A DNA stretch of 40,799 nucleotides from CAZMNF01 sp964567595 (GCA_964567595.1 CAZMNF010000014.1:1-40799), one strand, 5' to 3'; shown: positions 7,944 to 16,209, numbered from the stretch's first letter. Program-made: numbers and translations. The notes: a model not told the origin generated them from the letters alone.

Positions 7944-9788
7944 CTATTGGGCCGCGTCCACCGCGATGACGGTGGACAGCGTCTCGTCGCCGACCAGGCC
8001 GACGGCGAAGATCGTCAGGTTGACGCCGGCCTCCAGCGTCACGTCCGGCACCGTCAGGACGGCGTCGGTTGTGCCCGTCGGCCGGACCTCGAGCGTGACG
8101 GTGGCGGGATCCACGGCCAGATAGTCACTGGCGTCGGGGAAGGCGATGTTCTCAAACAGCAGCGGGCCGCCTTGGACGGCTACATCCACGGCCGGGGCAT
8201 CCGGGGAGGCGTGGATCAGCCGGACCTGGGTCTGGTCGGCGATGGGCTCGCGGTTGTCGACGTAGACGCTCGGGGCGATGGAGCCGTCGTCGAGGAGCCC
8301 CCGCGCGGCGACGGTGTAGGCCGTGCCGGGGTCGAACTCGACGGCCGTGTCAATGACGACCGGCTCGCTCGCGCCCGCGGGCGTCACTTGGATGCGGCGC
8401 TCGCCCGCCGGCACGTCCAGATAGTCACTGACAGCTTGGAACGGGACGTCACTCAAGACTTGGTTGCCGTCGACTGACACATCAACGTTGGGCGCGTCGG
8501 GCGACAGATGCGCCACGCGGACTTGGGCCGGCGACTGCGCGTCGACGACCGGGAGCGCCGCGAGCGAGTCATCCCCGAGCTGGCCAATGGCAAAGATGGT
8601 CAGGTTGGTGTTGGCCGACAGCGTCACGTCCGGCACGGTGAGAACCGCGTCCATGCTGCCGGCGGGGCGGACCTCCAAGTCGACGGTTGCCGGGTCAACG
8701 GCCACGTAGTCGGATCCCTCTCGGAACGAGACGTCGCTGAACAACGTCGGGCCGTCCACAACGCCGACGTCGACCGCCGGCGCATCCGGCGACGCGTGCA
8801 CGAAGCGGACCTGGGCCTGCCCGTCCCGTGGCTGACGATCGTCCTGGAGAACGAGCGGCTGGAGATCGCCCTCGTCCAAAAGCCCCGTCGCGGCCACGGT
8901 GAACGCCCCGCCGGCCGCGAACTCGACCGTGGCGTCGATGACGACGGGCTCGCTCGCGCCCGCAGGCGTCACTTGGATGCGGCGCTCGCCGGCCGGGACC
9001 TCCAGATAGTCACTGACGGCCTGGAACGGCACGTCGCTCAGGACCTGGTCGCCGTCGACTGACACGTCTACGTTGGGCGCATCTGGCGACAGATGGGCCA
9101 CGCGCACTTGCGCCGGGCCAGGCTGGCCCTGCGCGTCGACGGCCACCACGGCCTCGAGCGAGCCGTCCTCCACAAAGCCGGTGGCGAAGATGGTGTAGTT
9201 CGTGGCGGCCCCCAGCTCCAAGCCGGTGACGCTCAGTGCCACGTTGTCGGTATTGGCAACTTTGACGTCGAGGTCGTAGGTACCAGGCTCAAGCGCGGCA
9301 TAGACGGTTGAGCTCCCGAACGTAACGTCCGAGAACAGGCTGTGCGCGCCGCTGAACGACTGCGACACGTCGACCGCCGGGGCATCGGGCGACGCGTGGA
9401 TGAACCTCACCTCAGCGCGGGCTGACGACGGATTCCGGTCGTCGTTATAGATCTGCGCTCGCAGCGTATCGTCACTAAGGAGCCCGATCGCGGCGACCGT
9501 GTAGGCCTGGCCGGGTTCCAACGGCACGGTGGCATCGATGACAATTGGCTTATCCGTGCCGGCCGGCGTCACTTGGATCTGTCGCTGGCCGGCGGGCACA
9601 TCCAAATAGCTGCTGACGGTCTGGAACGGCACGTCCTCCAGAACGCGCTCCCCGTCGACCCAAACGTCGACGTTCGGCGCGTCCGGGGAGAGATGCGCAA
9701 CCCGCACCTCTGCCGGTTGCTGAGCGTCGGCCGCGACGCCGACCGTGAAGACCATGGCCAGCGCCAACAGAACGTTGATCCACTTCAT
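7944..9788 (-). CDS. Secreted DUF4397 multi-repeat protein
   Basis: 614 aa with a Sec signal peptide (ends near ADAQQ, about residue 23) and then six DUF4397 beta-sandwich repeats of about 95-100 residues. They alternate between a type with RVAHLSPDAPNVDV and a type with RFIHASPDAPAVDV, i.e. three A-B pairs. Each holds an ITIFA or YTVAA strand near its end. DUF4397 proteins are extracellular and of unknown function; adhesion or surface-layer roles are guesses. AAGGAGG precedes the ATG. TTGAC direct repeats point toward this gene from 140-170 bases upstream, so it is a candidate target of the neighbouring membrane-bound regulator. Repeats two pairs apart are nearly identical in DNA, a sign of recent duplication or gene conversion. 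Confidence 0.92.
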   Translation of the reverse strand: MKWINVLLALAMVFTVGVAADAQQPAEVRVAHLSPDAPNVDVWVDGERVLEDVPFQTVSSYLDVPAGQRQIQVTPAGTDKPIVIDATVPLEPGQAYTVAAIGLLSDDTLRAQIYNDDRNPSSARAEVRFIHASPDAPAVDVSQSFSGAHSLFSDVTFGSSTVYAALEPGTYDLDVKVANTDNVALSVTGLELGAATNYTIFATGFVEDGSLEAVVAVDAQGQPGPAQVRVAHLSPDAPNVDVSVDGDQVLSDVPFQAVSDYLEVPAGERRIQVTPAGASEPVVIDATVEFAAGGAFTVAATGLLDEGDLQPLVLQDDRQPRDGQAQVRFVHASPDAPAVDVGVVDGPTLFSDVSFREGSDYVAVDPATVDLEVRPAGSMDAVLTVPDVTLSANTNLTIFAIGQLGDDSLAALPVVDAQSPAQVRVAHLSPDAPNVDVSVDGNQVLSDVPFQAVSDYLDVPAGERRIQVTPAGASEPVVIDTAVEFDPGTAYTVAARGLLDDGSIAPSVYVDNREPIADQTQVRLIHASPDAPAVDVAVQGGPLLFENIAFPDASDYLAVDPATVTLEVRPTGTTDAVLTVPDVTLEAGVNLTIFAVGLVGDETLSTVIAVDAAQ

Positions 9789-9917
9789 GTGGGCAACGAC
9801 CTCCTTCGTTTTGCGTTGATGGGTTGTCTCCAGCCCTGCCTAGAACGGACACGCTCAGCAGGGCATCGCGGACCGCCCGCGACGTGTCAGAACCTAAGCG
9901 AGAGCGATGTCAGGGTC

Positions 9918-9955
9918 TATAATGCGGAAGTCAAGCCGACGTCAAGACGTGTCAA
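9918..9955. promoter_or_regulatory. -10 box and triple GTCAA operator-like repeats
   Basis: TATAAT at 9918-9923 is followed by GTCAA at 9930-9934, 9941-9945 and 9951-9955, spaced 11 and 10 bases. On the minus strand these are three TTGAC copies facing the DUF4397 gene. Helical-turn phasing of direct repeats is typical of OmpR/PhoB-class winged-helix sites. The repeats cover the start region expected from the TATAAT, so autoregulation is plausible. The -35 box on the plus strand is weak. Confidence 0.5.
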
Positions 9956-10023
9956 CGGGGCGCAGACGGGCGAGGAGCCGTTGTCGACTTGTACCAGACC
10001 AAAGCAGCCGGTACGTTCATCGT

Positions 10024-10959
10024 GTGGTAAATCAACGATTCCTGCTCGGGGCCAGCCTCGGAGTCGTCCTGCTTGGCATCGCGTTGACGGTTGCGTATGG
10101 CCTCCAACTCGACCGAGCCATGCGGAATCAGTTTGATACGCGTGCCAAGCTGTTCACGCAAACCGTCGCCGACCTCGTCGGAGAGAACGACCCGCCGAGC
10201 TACGTGCAGAGCCTGACGGAGGGCTTGGTCAAGGATACCGTCATTTACGCGCAAGTCGTCCGCGACGGTGAGGTCATTGCCGAGCGGAACGGGACGTCGA
10301 TTCCACTGACGGTGGAACCGCTGCAGACCCGTCAAGCGTTGCAACGCGGGGAGTCACCGGCCGACGTCCCCTATCTGGATGTCCGGCGCGCGCTCGCGCC
10401 CCATCCGCGGGAGATCGATCCGCGGAGTTACGTCCGGGTGGGGTTCTCGATGGCACCGCATCGGCAGGAGATCCTGAGTCGACAAGCCGAGATCGCCGCT
10501 TGGGCCCTGGGTTCGGTCGTCGTCTGTCTTGTCGGCATCCGCGGTTACGCGGCCTGGGCCCGCAGCCGTTCACGCTCTTCGGGCCAGCCGAAAATCGACC
10601 CGAGCCCCATCTCAACGAACGGCGGGGAGACGTCGGTTGAGCCAACGAGCACCCTGCAGCACGGCCCGCTGTGTCTCGACGATCGGGCCAAGGCCGTCTG
10701 GGTGGATGATGTGCGCCTTGAGCTGTCACCGAAGGAGTACGAACTGCTCCGGTTGCTCATGCGTCAACCCGGGACCATCCTCTCCAACGACGAGATCATC
10801 GACGCTATCTGGGCGGAGGATCAGTATGCGATGGCCAACGACGTGCGCAAGTACGTCTACCTCTTGCGCCAGAAGATCGAGGCGGACCCGAAGCATCCGC
10901 AGTGGATCGAGACCGTCCGCGGCTTCGGGTATCGCTTGGCCCCGATCCAGGGAAATTGA
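10024..10959 (+). CDS. Membrane-bound winged-helix regulator with periplasmic sensor domain
   Basis: About 311 aa from GTG 10024. Order: TM helix 1 (near 8-30, LLGASLGVVLLGIALTVAYG), an extracytoplasmic domain of about 125 residues, TM helix 2 (near 155-175, ending before the arginine-rich RSRSRSS), a linker, then a C-terminal OmpR/PhoB-type winged helix (LSPKEYELLRLL, the VRKYVYLLRQKIE recognition region, VRGFGYRL wing). There is no receiver domain, so it is a one-component transmembrane regulator, with the DNA-binding domain at the C-terminus rather than the N-terminus as in ToxR/CadC. The start is uncertain: the frame is open back to ATG 9907, but the TATAAT at 9918 argues for a later start. 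Triple TTGAC repeats flank the gene on both sides. Confidence 0.85.
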   Translation: MVNQRFLLGASLGVVLLGIALTVAYGLQLDRAMRNQFDTRAKLFTQTVADLVGENDPPSYVQSLTEGLVKDTVIYAQVVRDGEVIAERNGTSIPLTVEPLQTRQALQRGESPADVPYLDVRRALAPHPREIDPRSYVRVGFSMAPHRQEILSRQAEIAAWALGSVVVCLVGIRGYAAWARSRSRSSGQPKIDPSPISTNGGETSVEPTSTLQHGPLCLDDRAKAVWVDDVRLELSPKEYELLRLLMRQPGTILSNDEIIDAIWAEDQYAMANDVRKYVYLLRQKIEADPKHPQWIETVRGFGYRLAPIQGN

Positions 10960-10980
10960 CCAGCTTTGACCGGGTTTGAC
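10956..10980 (+). repeat. Triple TTGAC direct repeat (operator candidate)
   Basis: TTGAC occurs at 10956-10960, 10966-10970 and 10976-10980, exactly 10 bases apart. The array begins on the stop codon of the regulator and ends about 90 bases before the next ATG. A -10-like TAAGAT follows at 11015-11020. GACACG/CGTGTC (10978-10995) forms a small inverted repeat next to it. The motif is the same as the reversed one at 9930-9955. Confidence 0.55.
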
Positions 10981-11068
10981 ACGCCTGTCCGTGTCATGAC
11001 GACCGGATGGGCGGTAAGATCAAGGGCGCGCGCTAGCCACCATCCGTGACCCAAAAGGAGTGACATCC

Positions 11069-11674
11069 ATGCTGCGATCGCTTCGACCTCGAGCAACCCT
11101 AACGCTAGTGGGCCTGCTGATGCTCTTGATGGGCGCCGGCGGGATCGGCCTAATCAGTCAGGCCCAACAGCCCACGCCGTCGACGGAACTATTGGGACTG
11201 TCACAGACGCTGTCCGGTCAACTCGAACTGGCGTTCCAGGAAGCCGCCCTCGCCTGGAGCGCGCCGACGGCTGAGGAGCGCAATGCCCACACCAAACGGA
11301 CCATCAACGTTCTGGTCGGCAGCGACGCGGACGCCTTCGATGCGGACGTGGGCAACCCGGGCGATGGCCACGGTGCCATTCCCTATACTGAGCAGATGAA
11401 GGGAGCGCTGCGCAACACGCCCTGGAGCGATTTCGTGGTGACCGCCGATCATGCCAATGTCTTCGCCGGCTTCGCCCTCGACCACGCCCAAGCGACGTTG
11501 GACGCCGAGAGCGAGGCCGACGCGCGCGAAGAAGCGCGCAAGGTGATCGGCTTTCTCAAGGCATCGCTCGGCTGCCGCGGCGACGCGCCCACCACGGGCG
11601 GTGCGCTCAGCATCGCGTCCGCTTTGGAGGATGCCTCTCAGAGCAACGTGTTCTCCTCCATGCTGCGGGATTAG
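11069..11674 (+). CDS. Secreted or membrane-anchored small helical protein, unknown function
   Basis: 201 aa. The N-terminal hydrophobic stretch (LTLVGLLMLLMGAGGIGLI) looks like a signal peptide or anchor. The rest is helix-forming and acidic, with a central segment AHTKRTINVLVG and GNPGDGHG before IPYTEQMK. I know of similar H..N..EG...NPGDG.G segments in secreted proteins of environmental bacteria, but cannot name a family. AAGGAG eight bases upstream fixes the ATG at 11069 over the GTG at 11060. It follows the TTGAC array and is a likely regulon member. It converges on the DUF4384 gene with five bases between. Confidence 0.75.
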   Translation: MLRSLRPRATLTLVGLLMLLMGAGGIGLISQAQQPTPSTELLGLSQTLSGQLELAFQEAALAWSAPTAEERNAHTKRTINVLVGSDADAFDADVGNPGDGHGAIPYTEQMKGALRNTPWSDFVVTADHANVFAGFALDHAQATLDAESEADAREEARKVIGFLKASLGCRGDAPTTGGALSIASALEDASQSNVFSSMLRD

Positions 11675-11679
11675 TCGGA

Positions 11680-13011
11680 TCAGAAGCCAATGCCCAACCC
11701 GATCACCCAACCGCGGCGGTTGTGGTAGCTGACGCTCAAGTGGTTCCCGTCGACATCGACGGAGACGCCGCCGAAGACCGTCAAGTGATCCTCGTCCGTG
11801 TAATAGCCGTTCGGTTGGACCTCGACAAGCGGCCGGCGGGATGGCGCGCCAACCACGACAACGTCGCTGGGGGCCGCGACGTGGGCTTTCCGTTGAACGG
11901 CCATGCCGCCGCCGACGTGAAAGCCGACGCGATCGCCGAACGGGACCGCCAACTTGCCATAGATTTCCGCCTCGGGTCCGTCGTTGTAGACGCGCTCGTT
12001 GCTGAAGTTCGTCGGCTGCCCAAGGTCGTTGAACTCGGGCACGTCGTCGCCCGTGAACGACAGCGAGCCGCCCACAGCCACGTATCGCGATAGGCCGATC
12101 TCCAGGCCGCCGCTGAAAATCCCATCGTCGGTAAGCCCCACGTTCATGCCGAGTCCGAGCGCCTCAATCGCGCCCATATTGACGTCGACATCAGCGTCGA
12201 CATCGGGTTGGGACGGAGTTCTCGGGGGCGACGGCGCGGAGTCCGGCATCAGTTGGACGCTCAGTTCGTGTTGCGTCTCGGCTTGGACGTCCACGTTCTG
12301 GGTCCAGACTTGATAGCCCGACTTGCGCAATGCGACGTTGAGCTCGCCCGGCTCGACGACCAGCTCAACGGGGCTTTGCCCACGAAGTTGCCCGTTCACG
12401 TAGACCTGAGCGTCCCCCGGCTGCGAGTCGACCCGCAGTCGGGCGAAGCGCTGAGCCACCAAGAACTGCGTCCAAGCCGTGGCCCACGCGTCCGATTGGG
12501 CGGTCTTCTGGATCGTCGCTTTCACGTCCGGCTTGACCGTCTCGATGTCCTCGCCAATCAAGGGGAACGCTTCCTCGTCGAAGCCTTGAGAGCTCAGCTC
12601 GGCCATCGGCAGCGGCGTCTTGCTCGCGATCGCCTGGAGCGACTCGACGCCCAGCGGCTCATCCACGACCAAGCTGTAGTCGTTGGTGGCCGGCAGCGTG
12701 TGACGTCCGGCGTTCAAGTAGTTGTTTTGGGCAAACCCGTTGGGGAACAGCAACGTCACTCGGCCATCCGGTCGAATGTCGTAGATGTAGACGTAGGCGT
12801 CCTGATTCACTTGGAGATGGATCTTGAGCGACTCGTCCGGCTGGTAGCGAGGCTTGTTCGTTCGAATGTCCACCTCGAGCGGGGACGCATCTGGCCCAAT
12901 GATGATCGTCTGCGGCGCGGCTTCGTCGTCCTGGGCGAAAGCCCCCAAGCCGGGGCTCAGAGCCAGGATCACCGCCAGGAACGTCAAGGGAGCAAGTCGT
13001 CCGTTGCGCAT
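11680..13011 (-). CDS. DUF4384 + PEGA domain envelope protein with barrel-like C-terminus
   Basis: 443 aa. A Sec signal (ends near GAFAQ) is followed by a DUF4384 domain (near 45-140: YQPDESLKIHLQVNQDAYVYIY, VTLLFPN), then a PEGA domain (near 190-260: ARLRVDSQPGDAQVYVNGQ, GQSPVEL, LRKSGYQ), a Pro/Asp-rich linker and a C-terminal region of about 160 residues. That last region has alternating polar/apolar strands and ends in a terminal Phe (VIGLGIGF), as outer-membrane beta-barrels do. DUF4384 and PEGA proteins act at the cell envelope; the biochemical role is unknown. GAGGTGAGACAT precedes the ATG at 13011. It is a sign of a diderm envelope. Confidence 0.85.
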   Translation of the reverse strand: MRNGRLAPLTFLAVILALSPGLGAFAQDDEAAPQTIIIGPDASPLEVDIRTNKPRYQPDESLKIHLQVNQDAYVYIYDIRPDGRVTLLFPNGFAQNNYLNAGRHTLPATNDYSLVVDEPLGVESLQAIASKTPLPMAELSSQGFDEEAFPLIGEDIETVKPDVKATIQKTAQSDAWATAWTQFLVAQRFARLRVDSQPGDAQVYVNGQLRGQSPVELVVEPGELNVALRKSGYQVWTQNVDVQAETQHELSVQLMPDSAPSPPRTPSQPDVDADVDVNMGAIEALGLGMNVGLTDDGIFSGGLEIGLSRYVAVGGSLSFTGDDVPEFNDLGQPTNFSNERVYNDGPEAEIYGKLAVPFGDRVGFHVGGGMAVQRKAHVAAPSDVVVVGAPSRRPLVEVQPNGYYTDEDHLTVFGGVSVDVDGNHLSVSYHNRRGWVIGLGIGF

Positions 13012-13054
13012 ATGTCTCACCTCGGTTACGTACACGGGTCAGTGGCGCAGAGTT

Positions 13055-14287
13055 TCAACCGCGCATCTCAATGACGAGATCCTTCGGAAACGGGCTCAGA
13101 CTATGGAAGTGACCGTCTTGGTCGGCATAGTAGGTGTCCTCGACGCGAATGCCGTAGCCGCGGTCAGGATAGTAGAGCCCGGGTTCGACGGTGAAGACAT
13201 TGCCGGGGTCCAAGACGGCAGTGGCAGGGCCGAACGTGCGGAAGTAGGGAGCCTCGTGGACTTCCAATCCCAGCCCGTGAGCCAGGCTGTGGACGTATCC
13301 CTCGGTTGTCTTGGGGTCGCTCTTCGGATCGGGATGACCGCGATCCTTGAAGAAATCGCAGACGAAGTGCTGATAAGCCTGTGTCGATTCGCCCAACGTA
13401 AACTCCGCCACGACGGCGTTGAACGCGTCCATCACGTCGCGATAGGCCGCTTGGACGTCGTCGGGGGCGTGCCCGAGACAGAACGTTCGCGTCACGTCGT
13501 GGAAATAGCCCGATTCGTCCCGCGGGAAGAAGTCGATGAGGATCGGCTTGCCCAACTCGATCGGGTCATCGGGGTTGCCACGCGAGTGCGGCACCCCGGC
13601 GTCGCGGCCGATGGCGCAGATGAAGCCCGAGGGCGACTCCAGGCCCCGCTTTGCCTGCTCCATCCGGATCAGCGCTTTCACGTCGCCGATCGTCAACGAC
13701 GATCCGTCCCGTTTGACGAGCGTCTGGTTTCGCACGTCGTGAGACGTCAAAAATGTCACGATGTCCTCGAGAACCGCATTGGCCGCCTCGCCCACGCGCC
13801 GCATCGCGGCGATTTCGTCGGCATCCTTGGTTTGGCGCGCTTGACCGATAACGTCATCGGCGTATTCGCCGACGAACGCAACGCTCGGCAGGGCCTCAGC
13901 CAGCTCCGTCAATAGCTTATGATACGCGCCGATGGGGCCAGAGCCGTAGACCCCGACGCGACCGGTCACGTCGAGATCCGTCAAAATGCGACGGTACAGC
14001 TCGACACCCGCCTCAAGACGGCTCGCCGATTGCTCTTGGATCTCATGGACGGGCCAACGGTCGAGGTTGACCAACGCCAATCCCGACCGTTCCGCCTCGT
14101 CGCGCTCCATGGATCGATGAATGAGCTGCGGCGACGCGCCGCGTTTCTTGATCACGCCGCCGACCACGGACGCTCCCTGCGTCAGATAGGCAAACGCCGG
14201 GTTGGCGCTGCCCATGCCGTCCGGGCCCTCTACCAAGAGGGCGTCCAGGCTCCGTTCCCTCATCAATGCGTCAAGATCTGCTTTCAT
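13055..14287 (-). CDS. M24-family Xaa-Pro aminopeptidase / creatinase-fold peptidase
   Basis: 410 aa with a creatinase-type N-terminal domain and a C-terminal pita-bread metallopeptidase domain. The five metal ligands of the family can be seen in order: Asp in LIDFFPR, Asp in FHDVTRTF, His in HSLAHGLGLEVHE, Glu in TVEPGLYY and Glu in IRVEDTYY. It removes N-terminal residues ahead of proline, in the cytosol, using two Mn/Co/Zn ions. TATCAT ends nine bases before the ATG, so transcription may be leaderless. Palindromes overlap this promoter. Confidence 0.93.
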   Translation of the reverse strand: MKADLDALMRERSLDALLVEGPDGMGSANPAFAYLTQGASVVGGVIKKRGASPQLIHRSMERDEAERSGLALVNLDRWPVHEIQEQSASRLEAGVELYRRILTDLDVTGRVGVYGSGPIGAYHKLLTELAEALPSVAFVGEYADDVIGQARQTKDADEIAAMRRVGEAANAVLEDIVTFLTSHDVRNQTLVKRDGSSLTIGDVKALIRMEQAKRGLESPSGFICAIGRDAGVPHSRGNPDDPIELGKPILIDFFPRDESGYFHDVTRTFCLGHAPDDVQAAYRDVMDAFNAVVAEFTLGESTQAYQHFVCDFFKDRGHPDPKSDPKTTEGYVHSLAHGLGLEVHEAPYFRTFGPATAVLDPGNVFTVEPGLYYPDRGYGIRVEDTYYADQDGHFHSLSPFPKDLVIEMRG

Positions 14288-14295
14288 GGTATGGC

Positions 14296-14324
14296 TATGA
14301 TATCATAACGTGTCAGTGCTGACA
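14296..14324 (-). promoter_or_regulatory. Promoter of the M24 gene with two palindromes
   Basis: TATGATATCATA (14296-14307) is a perfect 12-base palindrome containing the minus-strand -10 (TATCAT). TGTCAG-TG-CTGACA (14311-14324) is a second inverted repeat covering the -35 region. Their placement on the core promoter suggests a repressor site. Confidence 0.45.
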
Positions 14325-14399
14325 GCGCGTTAGGCAGATCCTAGCGAAACCAGCTGGTGAAACGCCCAGGCCTGCGTTAATCTGGCCGTAAGACTGTCT

Positions 14400-14645
14400 A
14401 TGGATTACGTAAGCGTCTTCGAAGGAACCGATCCGAACGAGGCACGCCTGGTCTTCCAACTCTTGGACTCGAACGACTTCCATCCCTGGATGCCGGGTGG
14501 CCATGAGCACACCTACGTTCAGTTGGACACGGACGTCCAAGTGCCCGCAGATGAAGCCGAGGCCGCCCGTGAGCTCCTGACGGCCTACGAACACGGCTCG
14601 AACGACCGTCGTCCCGATTCCGAGGACGACGCCGCGCCACGTTAG
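14400..14645 (+). CDS. DUF2007-like small protein
   Basis: 81 aa and cytosolic. The pattern YVSVFEGTDPNEARLVFQLLDSNDFHPWM followed by VQVPADEAEAARELL matches the DUF2007 (putative prokaryotic signal-transducing) fold, a ferredoxin-like domain also found as a PII-like sensor fragment. Function unknown. The acidic Asp/Glu tail overlaps the 3' end of the convergent citrate synthase gene by four bases. Confidence 0.75.
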   Translation: MDYVSVFEGTDPNEARLVFQLLDSNDFHPWMPGGHEHTYVQLDTDVQVPADEAEAARELLTAYEHGSNDRRPDSEDDAAPR

Positions 14646-15787
14646 CGTCCACGTTCCTCTATGGGCGTGTATTCGGCGCTCTCGGGCCCAGTGTAGCGGG
14701 CGAGCGGCCGGATGAGGACGTTCTCCGCGTACTGCTCGAGCACGTGCGTGGCCCATCCGCTGATGCGGCCCATGGCGAAGATCGGCGTGAACAGGTCGGT
14801 CGGGATGTCGAGCATGTTGTAGCACACGCCCGAATAGAAGTCGACGTTGGGATAAATGCCCTTATCGCCCAGCAGTTCCGTTCCGACGGACTCGACCTCC
14901 TTGGCGACGCGGTAGAGCTCGCTTTCGCCTCGCTCGCTCGCTAGGTCATCGATGAGCGACTCCAGCGCCACGGCTCGGGGGTCCTTGGCCTTGTAGACGC
15001 GATGGCCCATGCCCCAGATGCGCTCCTTGTTGGCCAACATCGTCTGGATCGCGCTGCGGGCCTGATCGACGTCGCCAATGCCCTCCAACATGTCGAGCAC
15101 GCGGGCGTTGGCGCCGCCGTGGAGGGGGCCGATCAGCGTGGCAATCGCCGCCGTCATGGCGGAATAGACGTCGCCCAACGTGGAGGCCGCCACGCGCGCG
15201 GCGAACGTCGAGGCGTTGAAGCCGTGGTCGGCATGCAGCACCAGGCAGACGTCGAAGACGCGCGCGCTCGTCTCGCCGGGGGCTTCGCCCGTCATCATGT
15301 AGAGAAAGTTGGCCGCGTGGCCCAAGTCCTCCTTCGGCGCGATGGGCTCGAGGCCCTCGCGCAGCCGATGATAACCGGCCAGAATCGTCGGCACGACGGC
15401 AATGGACCGGAGGGCCTTCCGCCGGTTCGCCTCCGCGCCCGTGTCCTCGGCGTGGGCGTCGGAGCCGCCGATGGCGGACATCATCGTCCGGAGGGCGTCC
15501 ATGGGCGTCGACTGCTCGGGCAGGGCGCCCAGCACGTTCAGTTCCTCGCTCGACAGGGCTCGCTGGCGAGCCAGCTCGGCGCTGAACGAGCTCAGCTCGG
15601 TGTCTGTGGGAAGGCGACCCTCCAGAAGCAAGTAGGTCGTCTCTTCAAAGGTGGAATGGTCCGCAAGGTCCTGAATGTCATGCCCGCGATATTGCAACCG
15701 GCCCTGCTCGCCGTCGATCAGGCAGATGTCGGACTCAGCCAGAATCACGCCCTTGAGACCGGGCCGGAAGACGGTCTCATCGCTCAT
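14642..15787 (-). CDS. gltA: Citrate synthase
   Basis: 381 aa, the short (type I dimeric) form found in many Gram-positives and archaea. It condenses acetyl-CoA with oxaloacetate at the entry of the TCA cycle. The catalytic residues are in place: His in LIGPLHGGAN, His in MGHRVYK and Asp in PNVDFYSG. N-terminal LAESDICLIDGEQGRLQYRGHDI is typical of the family. A 2-methylcitrate synthase cannot be excluded by sequence, but no prp genes are nearby. GAGGAGG lies ten bases before the ATG, and a good promoter is present. Confidence 0.95.
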   Translation of the reverse strand: MSDETVFRPGLKGVILAESDICLIDGEQGRLQYRGHDIQDLADHSTFEETTYLLLEGRLPTDTELSSFSAELARQRALSSEELNVLGALPEQSTPMDALRTMMSAIGGSDAHAEDTGAEANRRKALRSIAVVPTILAGYHRLREGLEPIAPKEDLGHAANFLYMMTGEAPGETSARVFDVCLVLHADHGFNASTFAARVAASTLGDVYSAMTAAIATLIGPLHGGANARVLDMLEGIGDVDQARSAIQTMLANKERIWGMGHRVYKAKDPRAVALESLIDDLASERGESELYRVAKEVESVGTELLGDKGIYPNVDFYSGVCYNMLDIPTDLFTPIFAMGRISGWATHVLEQYAENVLIRPLARYTGPESAEYTPIEERGR

Positions 15788-15823
15788 GGAATCGTGCCTC
15801 CTCGTGATCGCTCATTGGCATCC

Positions 15824-15852
15824 ATTCTAGACGGCCGGCGAGCGCCGATCAA
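15824..15852 (-). promoter_or_regulatory. Promoter of citrate synthase
   Basis: On the minus strand TTGATC (15852-15847), 17 bases, TAGAAT (15829-15824), about 36 bases before the start codon. Confidence 0.65.
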
Positions 15853-15922
15853 CGTTTGGCGCAATGTAAGGGGATCGACTGAGTCCCGTTTGGAGAGCTG
15901 CGACGGGCCGCGAACGTTGCCA

Positions 15923-15953
15923 AGAGCTCCCCGGGTTCGTGTCGGGGAGCTCT
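15923..15953 (-). terminator. Hairpin after the ribbon-helix-helix gene
   Basis: AGAGCTCCCCG and CGGGGAGCTCT form a perfect 11-base-pair stem around a nine-base loop, 30 bases after the stop of the small DNA-binding gene and before the citrate synthase promoter. Confidence 0.65.
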
Positions 15954-15983
15954 TTCGGCTTGACGCGGCGTTCGCTGTTGGGT

Positions 15984-16160
15984 CTAGGAGCGTTTGCCGT
16001 TGTTGCTCTCTTCTCGTTCCAGGTAGTCCAAGATCGCCTGGACCGCGAGGTAGTTGACGGAGCGATCTTGGGCTTTGGCGAGCTTCTGCAGGCGGGACAG
16101 GAGGTTGGCCTGCTGCTTGCTCTGCGGCACGTAAATGGTCAGCGTGGCACGTTGTGCCAT
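15984..16160 (-). CDS. Ribbon-helix-helix (CopG/Arc-like) DNA-binding protein
   Basis: 58 aa: one beta-strand (TLTIYVP) followed by two helices (LLSRLQKLAKAQDRSVNYLAVQAI and LDYLEREE), the ribbon-helix-helix pattern in which the strand of a dimer enters the major groove. No toxin gene lies next to it, so it is more likely a stand-alone regulator than an antitoxin. The ATG at 16160 is preferred, with GCAGG upstream; an in-frame GTG at 16172 is possible. Two palindromes in its promoter region are candidate autoregulatory sites. Confidence 0.75.
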   Translation of the reverse strand: MAQRATLTIYVPQSKQQANLLSRLQKLAKAQDRSVNYLAVQAILDYLEREESNNGKRS

Positions 16161-16209
16161 AGGTCGCGACACCTGCCTTTCGGTTCCCTATCCTTCGCAC
16201 GCCTAGGGC

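Noticed and set aside
7944..9788. CRISPR-like spaced repeats
   Set aside because: The repeats are about 290-600 bases, keep reading frame and encode DUF4397 domains.
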